Shown: positions 58,781-64,000 of the stretch, piece by piece
How the letters are laid out: each line of letters starts with the position of its first letter
How positions within the stretch are numbered: the first letter of the stretch is position 1
NCBI RefSeq assembly: GCF_000151665.1
Contig: NW_013171835.1
Span: forward strand, 50,759-114,758
From: Blastocystis hominis
Taxonomy: Eukaryota > Sar > Bigyra > Opalinata > Blastocystidae
Reading direction: 5' to 3'
Length of the DNA: 64,000 nucleotides
Notes under the pieces: model-generated
Database searches by the model: none
What the model saw: the letters and a program-made list of their open reading frames with translations, nothing else
Told to the model about the DNA's origin: nothing
Translations under genes and position numbers: made by a program

Positions 58781-59763
58781 AGAAAGAGAGAGAGAAATGG
58801 TTGCGGTGTTTGGTTTGGAAGATGGATGGATGGATGGATGGATAGATGGAATTGTAGAGATGTGGAATGGTTGAAGCGTTGTAGGATTTGAATGAGAATC
58901 GAAAATGTGTTTAGGAAGGAAAGAAAGAAGGAAAATGTAGATTTAGAGTGTGTAGGGTGTTGGAATGATTTAGAAACATGAACAGAATAATCCAGAACGA
59001 GGAACCAAACGACTCTAGTTGATAATAATAATAATAGAGTGCTGTGAGTTGATAGTTGAAACAAAGATAGAAAGAAAGAAAGTGTATTTAGAGTTAGTTG
59101 GTTGGTTTAGGATAAGGAAATGATAGAAAATGGAGTGAATGGTTAACGATGTGCGAAGATAGGTTCTTTGTGTGAAAATCACTGGATCAAAACCAATTTC
59201 CATTCCATTCGATTTGATTTGATATACTAGTTTTACTAGTTTGAATTGCTTTCAAACCCAACCATTCCCAAGTCAAAATGATTTGGCTAGAATCATGGAT
59301 GGATAGATTGGATTATCGAAATAATGATAATGATAATGATAATAATAATATAGACTATTTAGACAAAGTGGAGTGAACAACCAAATCCTTGCTTCATAAC
59401 ACGATTTCACTATGATATCATAAATATACAACCTTGACAGACATAGTAGACAACAAAATGGACTTTTCCATTCTGAGTGTTTCCAAACAATCCTGATATT
59501 ATTATAAATATCTATACCTCCGAACTATTTCAACCACAAAAATGTGAACAAAATGATGCGAAACACAAGTGAGTACTTCACTTGGAAATCTTGGATCCAA
59601 TGTGTATATGGTAGCACTCTATCATAATTTTTAAATATGAAGAATACTTAGGTGTAAGGAAATAAACTGATCTCTCTGTTTTCTTCATAAATTCTTTATA
59701 TTTGGCTGCAAATTACGGATTCAAAGAGTAGAGGCTAAGGATATGTGATAATAAATAGGTAGA
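58781..59763. other. AT-rich intergenic region
   Basis: Contains GGAT/GATG tandem units (58820-58850), an AATAAT run near 59024 and another near 59325-59350. No gene seen. Confidence 0.5.
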
Positions 59764-60537
59764 ATGCAAGAACTTAAGGGAAGCGAATTTCTCCTGGACG
59801 GTTACATAACGCTTGGTAAAGCAAAGGAAATCACTATTGGAGGCTGCAAGTATAGCCTCCAATATTATCAAGGCGATCACGAGGATGAATACACGTTGAC
59901 GAGAGCTGGGAAGGTTTGCCTATTCCAAAATGGCATACTGAAGATGTGTTACGAGGTGGATGCGAACGGGAGCGAAATCGGTGACTTCACGCGATTTGAA
60001 AATGGATGTGTCGCTTTTGTGCAATCATTTGATGAAATCTGGGACAACAAGAATTTTCATCGTATAATAAACCATGTCCGAGGCGAGCGAATGGAAATCT
60101 ATTCGCATGCGAGTGATCACCTGATTTATCACGGTGAATTCAATGAGAAGCGAGAACGAGAAGGATGGGGCATCGCGTATGACGAAAAAACGGGTGCCAT
60201 GCTGCTCGAAGGAATATGGAAGGGTAACAAGTTCGTGGAGATCATCCGCAAGATCGAAGGAACCATCATGACGGAGTTCAAGCGAAACGGTGACAACACC
60301 ATCGCTTCGAATCGAATTCCCCTGTATGTGGGCGAATTCGTGTATGATGAATCGAAAGAATCGTTTCTTCGAAATGGTCGAGGATACTGGATCGATGAAG
60401 AAACTCGGATTGCTACTCGCGAAGTGGAATGGAAAGATGGAGTGGAAGTGAGTGGAAGAGATCTCTATGATGGATGGCATATTCATTCATTCATTCACTC
60501 AATATTACTTGTTTATTTTATACTATTGCTATGTTAA
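59764..60537 (+). CDS. MORN-like repeat protein, lineage-specific family
   Basis: 257-residue reading frame in AT-rich DNA. The middle carries MORN-like units with Tyr-x-Gly-Glu/Gly-x-Gly spacing: LIYHGEFNEKREREGWGIAY, AMLLEGIWKGNKFVEII, LYVGEFVYDESKESFLRNG with RGYWIDEETRIA. MORN repeats usually bind membrane lipids or act as protein scaffolds; function here is unknown. The last 20 residues (SFIHSILLVYFILLLC) are hydrophobic but arise from simple TTCATTCA/TTATT sequence and may lie beyond a true exon end. The first 80 residues (ITIGGCKYSLQYYQGDHEDE) are unlike anything I recognise. It shares its layout with the gene at 61352, suggesting one family. No introns are required inside the main frame. 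Confidence 0.55.
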   Translation: MQELKGSEFLLDGYITLGKAKEITIGGCKYSLQYYQGDHEDEYTLTRAGKVCLFQNGILKMCYEVDANGSEIGDFTRFENGCVAFVQSFDEIWDNKNFHRIINHVRGERMEIYSHASDHLIYHGEFNEKREREGWGIAYDEKTGAMLLEGIWKGNKFVEIIRKIEGTIMTEFKRNGDNTIASNRIPLYVGEFVYDESKESFLRNGRGYWIDEETRIATREVEWKDGVEVSGRDLYDGWHIHSFIHSILLVYFILLLC

Positions 60538-61351
60538 TCACATTGCATTTCACATTGTTTTGTTGATCAAATAGAAAGCAAGGTTTTCATTCATAGGATT
60601 CATGGATTCCATCCATTATCATATTATTCAATCGATTGTTTTGTTTAATGATACTATGATTCCTATTCACAATTTCAATCTATGAACCACAATCCTTTCT
60701 CTGCAATATCATTCTTTGTACTCAATATGGATGGTCATTGTGACAGAAGAGAATCGAAGTATCAACAGAGAATCAATACAATAATCCACTTGTCAAATAG
60801 AAATGATGGATTTTGCATTCTACATACTACTGCCATACTCTCTATTACGAATCGAACCATTCCAACAGTATTTACTATTGTGAGTTCGATTGATGCTAAA
60901 CAAGATTAACTATCACATAATTGATATATTTTGAAGAACATATATCCATTATAGACTTAATAGAACAGCCATTCTAACAGGAGAGAGTAAAGGTGATCAA
61001 AATGCGTAATAATTTACAATTATAGCTATAAGTATCTGAAAATAACACAAAAATAAATGAATAGATGGAAATGCACCGAAATAAAGAAAAATAGAAATGG
61101 GTGGAGAAAATGAGGTTTTATTATATGTATTCTAGTTTGTAACACACCAGCATATCAAAGCCATACACAATAATCCATGACGTGTGTTCTATCGAGAAAT
61201 AATGAAACAGATCTTGTTTCCAAAAAAACCGTTTTACCATATTTCTTTTCATTTCCATGCAAAACATTGCTGATTTTGTCAATTCTGCTATTAGTAACTA
61301 TCATATTGATAGTTCCATTATCCAAAGTGTGCAGGCAAGCTTGGGTATAGA
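60538..61351. other. AT-rich intergenic region between two MORN genes
   Basis: A 75-codon open frame (60682-60909) has biased composition and no support. Otherwise low complexity. Confidence 0.45.
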
Positions 61352-62718
61352 ATGGAAACCAAGATGGCTCGGATTTCACTCATTTTGAGTAATGGAGAAT
61401 GCGTAGTATTGCAATTCAATAATGGAGTATTCATGAATCAAGGATTTGTGGTCAATGAGCAGAAAGTGTTGAAGGTGTTTGGAAATCATCAAATTGGTGC
61501 TATTTCATATAATGGAGAACAAGCCATAGAAGTAGTAGAAGGAATCGTGGATTTGGATCATGGAAGTCGATTTGAAGGATTGATATTGACAGAAAACAAG
61601 TTTGGAATTCCATTTGGATATGGTGAAATGTATGATGATGATGGATTCTTGGTGTACAAGGGTATAATGATCAATTGGCAACGATTTGGATATGGAACGA
61701 GTTATCATAATAATGGATGTATTGAATATGAAGGATATTGGTGTGATGATAATCGATTTGGAATTGGAAAAGTATATGATCGATATGGTAAATTAGTGAA
61801 TGAATGTGAATGGTATAATGGTATTGAAAGTGATATTGATTATGAAGGCGATGGAAGCAAACCACTGAATATTGGAATGAAACATTTGAAACTAACTGAC
61901 AATTGTGTATTGGTTGATTGGGATGTTTCATTGTTGTATAATTTGGAATCAATCGAAGTCGGCGATGATAGTTTTGGATCAGTACAAACATTCAAAATCG
62001 ATGGATTGAATCGATTGAAAACGATCAAAATCGGAAACAAGTCATTTACCCAGGCAAAGAATGGTGCTAGAGAAGATAAATCGAAATCATTCCACATATT
62101 GAATTGTGAATCATTGGAATCCATTCAAATTGGTCGATTCAGTTTCAGTGATTTTGCTGGAGACTTTGAATTGAAGAATTGTCCACAATTACAATCCATT
62201 CAAATTGGGACAATTGGAAGTGATTCATGCAATTTCTATTATAATTCCTTTGTGATTCGAGGTATTGATATGATATTGAATATTTGAATGATGCATAGAT
62301 CTTCCAAATCTACAATCCATTACATTAGGTGATAATGCATTCTGTAGATCCTTCTCAACAATAATTGAAAGTATTGAATGAATTTGAATGCAATGATTGA
62401 TGTAGATCTTCCATCATTACAATCCATTCAACTCGGTAGAGGTGCACTTTGTGGAAGATTGGATGATTCAAGTTCATTGACAATGCGAAGTAATAATGAA
62501 TTGATTGGTTATGATTTGTTTTGTAGATCTTCCAAAACTAACATCAATAACTTCTAGTTTCTTAGGAGTTAGTTTCCGTTTTCCTCGTGTAGTGACATTG
62601 GCAAGTATTTCTGAATATTGAATATTGATAGTATTTAGATATTCCAAATCTTCAAAATGTCAAGCTACCTCGTCCATTCCGATGTGTTCGATCGAAATCA
62701 ATTTCGAGTATAGTTTGA
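61352..62718 (+). CDS. MORN plus BspA-type leucine-rich-repeat protein
   Basis: Protein of about 400 residues. The N-terminal part has MORN-like units: FGIPFGYGEMYDDDGFLVYK, RFGYGTSYHNNGCIEYEGYW, FGIGKVYDRYGKLVNECEWY. From about residue 165 come BspA-like leucine-rich repeats: LYNLESIEVGDDSFGSVQTF, LNRLKTIKIGNKSFT, CESLESIQIGRFSFSDF, CPQLQSIQIG. The frame continues beyond 62287 through GT-AG introns that each end just before an exon starting with (D)LP/(N)IP: about 62263-62299, 62370-62404, 62490-62526 and 62600-62634. These give DLPNLQSITLGDNAF, DLPSLQSIQLGRGALCG, DLPKLTSITSS and NIPNLQNVKLPRPFRCVRSK, ending in TGA at 62716-62718. BspA-type repeats occur in surface or secreted proteins of mucosal protists and bacteria; no signal peptide is visible here. 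First intron borders are approximate. Confidence 0.62.
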
Positions 62719-64000
62719 TTGATTTGATTTGATTCATAGATGTTTCTTCCATTCTCGCTGATCTTGTCTAAATCAAGCATTAAATCTATAATTTTGATTT
62801 GATTTGATTTGTTCAGTGATTCGTCATTGTTTAGGAACATTTCCATTGATTGATTGATTGATTGTTTGTTTGTTTGAAACCGATTCTTGATCACAATTCA
62901 TGATTCTACAAATTATCAAAATATCAATCCTGACTGATTATTATGATGTTCTTCTTTACCATTTTAACAATGATACTGAATTATGATTGTTGTTTCAATC
63001 AATCAATCAATCAATTATTGTTTTCGATTATTCTTATTATTATTATTACCAATGACCCAATGATCACATATTGAACATTCACAAATGATGAATCCAATCT
63101 ACCAATAATAATAATAATAATAATAATATAGAAATGATGGTTTGAATAGGTTTGAACTAGGATTTGTTCAATATTGATAGGAAACTGCTTGCTTCGAATA
63201 ATCATCATCATCATTAATAATAAGATTGGATTTGATAGTGACACAATGGAATGGATGGAATCGATTGATATTGGATGATTATTCCCATTTGTGAATCCAT
63301 TGTTAAATCGGTAGATAATACAATACAATACAATAGTATGATTGATATTGAATTAGGATATTGATTTTGACTTATTGAATAGGAATCGATCACTGTATAC
63401 ATAGAATCAAATAGAATAGAATAGAATCAAATAGAGGTGAAATGGATAAAACAAGGCAATGAAACTAGAATAGAATAGAATAGAATCCGATTGAATAGCA
63501 TTGGAAATCATATTGGATTCACCATTCAATCAATCCAACTATCATTTGTTTGTTAGTTTGTTTGTTTATCAATGAGTCACAAAACATGGATTTATCAATT
63601 TGATAATAATTGAATCAAATCGGATGTGTTTGATACTTGATAGTTGTAGTTAGTAGTAATATCAATCGTGGTTTCACAATTCGATATTTGGATGGAATGT
63701 CGTATTCTTCAATATCACACAAACCACTCATTCACTCATTCACTCACTCAATCAATCAATGGATGAAAGATAGCTGATTCAAAATGCAAATGAATGTTGA
63801 ATATCGTAAAGAATCAATCCATCATTCACACTCAATAATACTGATAAGAATAGAAAGGCTGTTCAATCCACTGATCCATTGAATGATTGAATGAATGAAT
63901 GAATGAATGGTGTGTATTTGGTTAGTTTTCGATCTCCATTCATCATCATTATTATTATTATGATTGTATCATCATCCACATTATTCATCGGTCTATTTCA
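62719..64000. other. low-complexity AT-rich end of window
   Basis: Tandem or near-tandem runs of TTGAT/TGATTTGATT (62715-62870), TGTTTGTTTG, ATA/ATT (63030-63130), AATAGAATAG (63410-63490), and TCAATCAA/TCACTCA (63720-63760). No gene, tRNA or telomeric array seen. Confidence 0.5.

Noticed and set aside
52978..64000. Complete Polinton or virus
   Set aside because: Only capsid-like fragments are visible; no polymerase, integrase, protease, packaging ATPase or terminal inverted repeats were found in the window.

Overview
The window looks like nuclear DNA of Blastocystis or a very close relative (Stramenopiles, Opalinata). Two traits point there. First, the genes are cut by very many tiny introns, most of them 28-37 nt and very often exactly 30 nt (GT...AG). 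Removing them restores conserved proteins; for example, ten introns of 29-32 nt in the first gene give a clean 519-residue frame. Second, several genes have no encoded stop at the place where the protein should end. At that point there is a T, exactly 4 nt, then TGTTTGTT, so cleavage after the T plus the poly(A) tail makes TAA. Polyadenylation-created stops of this kind are known from Blastocystis.

Layout. 0-8.6 kb: a WDR33/Pfs2-like cleavage/polyadenylation factor with extra zinc knuckles, then a DmX/Rav1-like V-ATPase regulator. 8.7-14.7 kb: a small coiled protein, proteasome ATPase Rpt3, a DUF89/ARMT1-like phosphatase, a small RS-rich protein and a ribosomal L1-domain protein. 14.7-21.7 kb: a multipass membrane protein with an acidic tail, an RNF5/RNF185-like E3 ligase, and a C1-C2-C1 membrane protein. 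22-28.7 kb: an AT-rich intronless divergent Hsp70, MYG1, endonuclease V and an FG-GAP type I membrane protein. 28.9-32.7 kb: a translation cluster (bL25m, eL15, uL16/RPL10, bS16m, RLP24). 32.8-40.4 kb: two nucleotide-sugar/triose-phosphate-type transporters, an SDR, an ATAD5/Elg1-like clamp unloader and a tRNA-Gln. 40.4-53 kb: a RhoGAP-like/ELMO/TLDc multidomain protein, COG8, a DHX34-like DEAH helicase, and ASCC2 with an added CCCH finger.

From about 53 kb the character changes. Housekeeping genes stop, the DNA becomes AT-rich and low in complexity, and it holds a broken virus/Polinton-like capsid gene, a GC-rich frame-broken FN3 region, and two MORN/leucine-rich-repeat genes. This looks like an accessory, perhaps subtelomeric, region.

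Genes are packed tightly: divergent start codons can be 26 bp apart and convergent stops 39 bp apart. RNA 3'-end formation (WDR33/Pfs2), nonsense decay (DHX34) and ribosome quality control (ASCC2) all occur in the window. That is notable in a genome where 3'-end processing makes the stop codon, but a functional link is inference.
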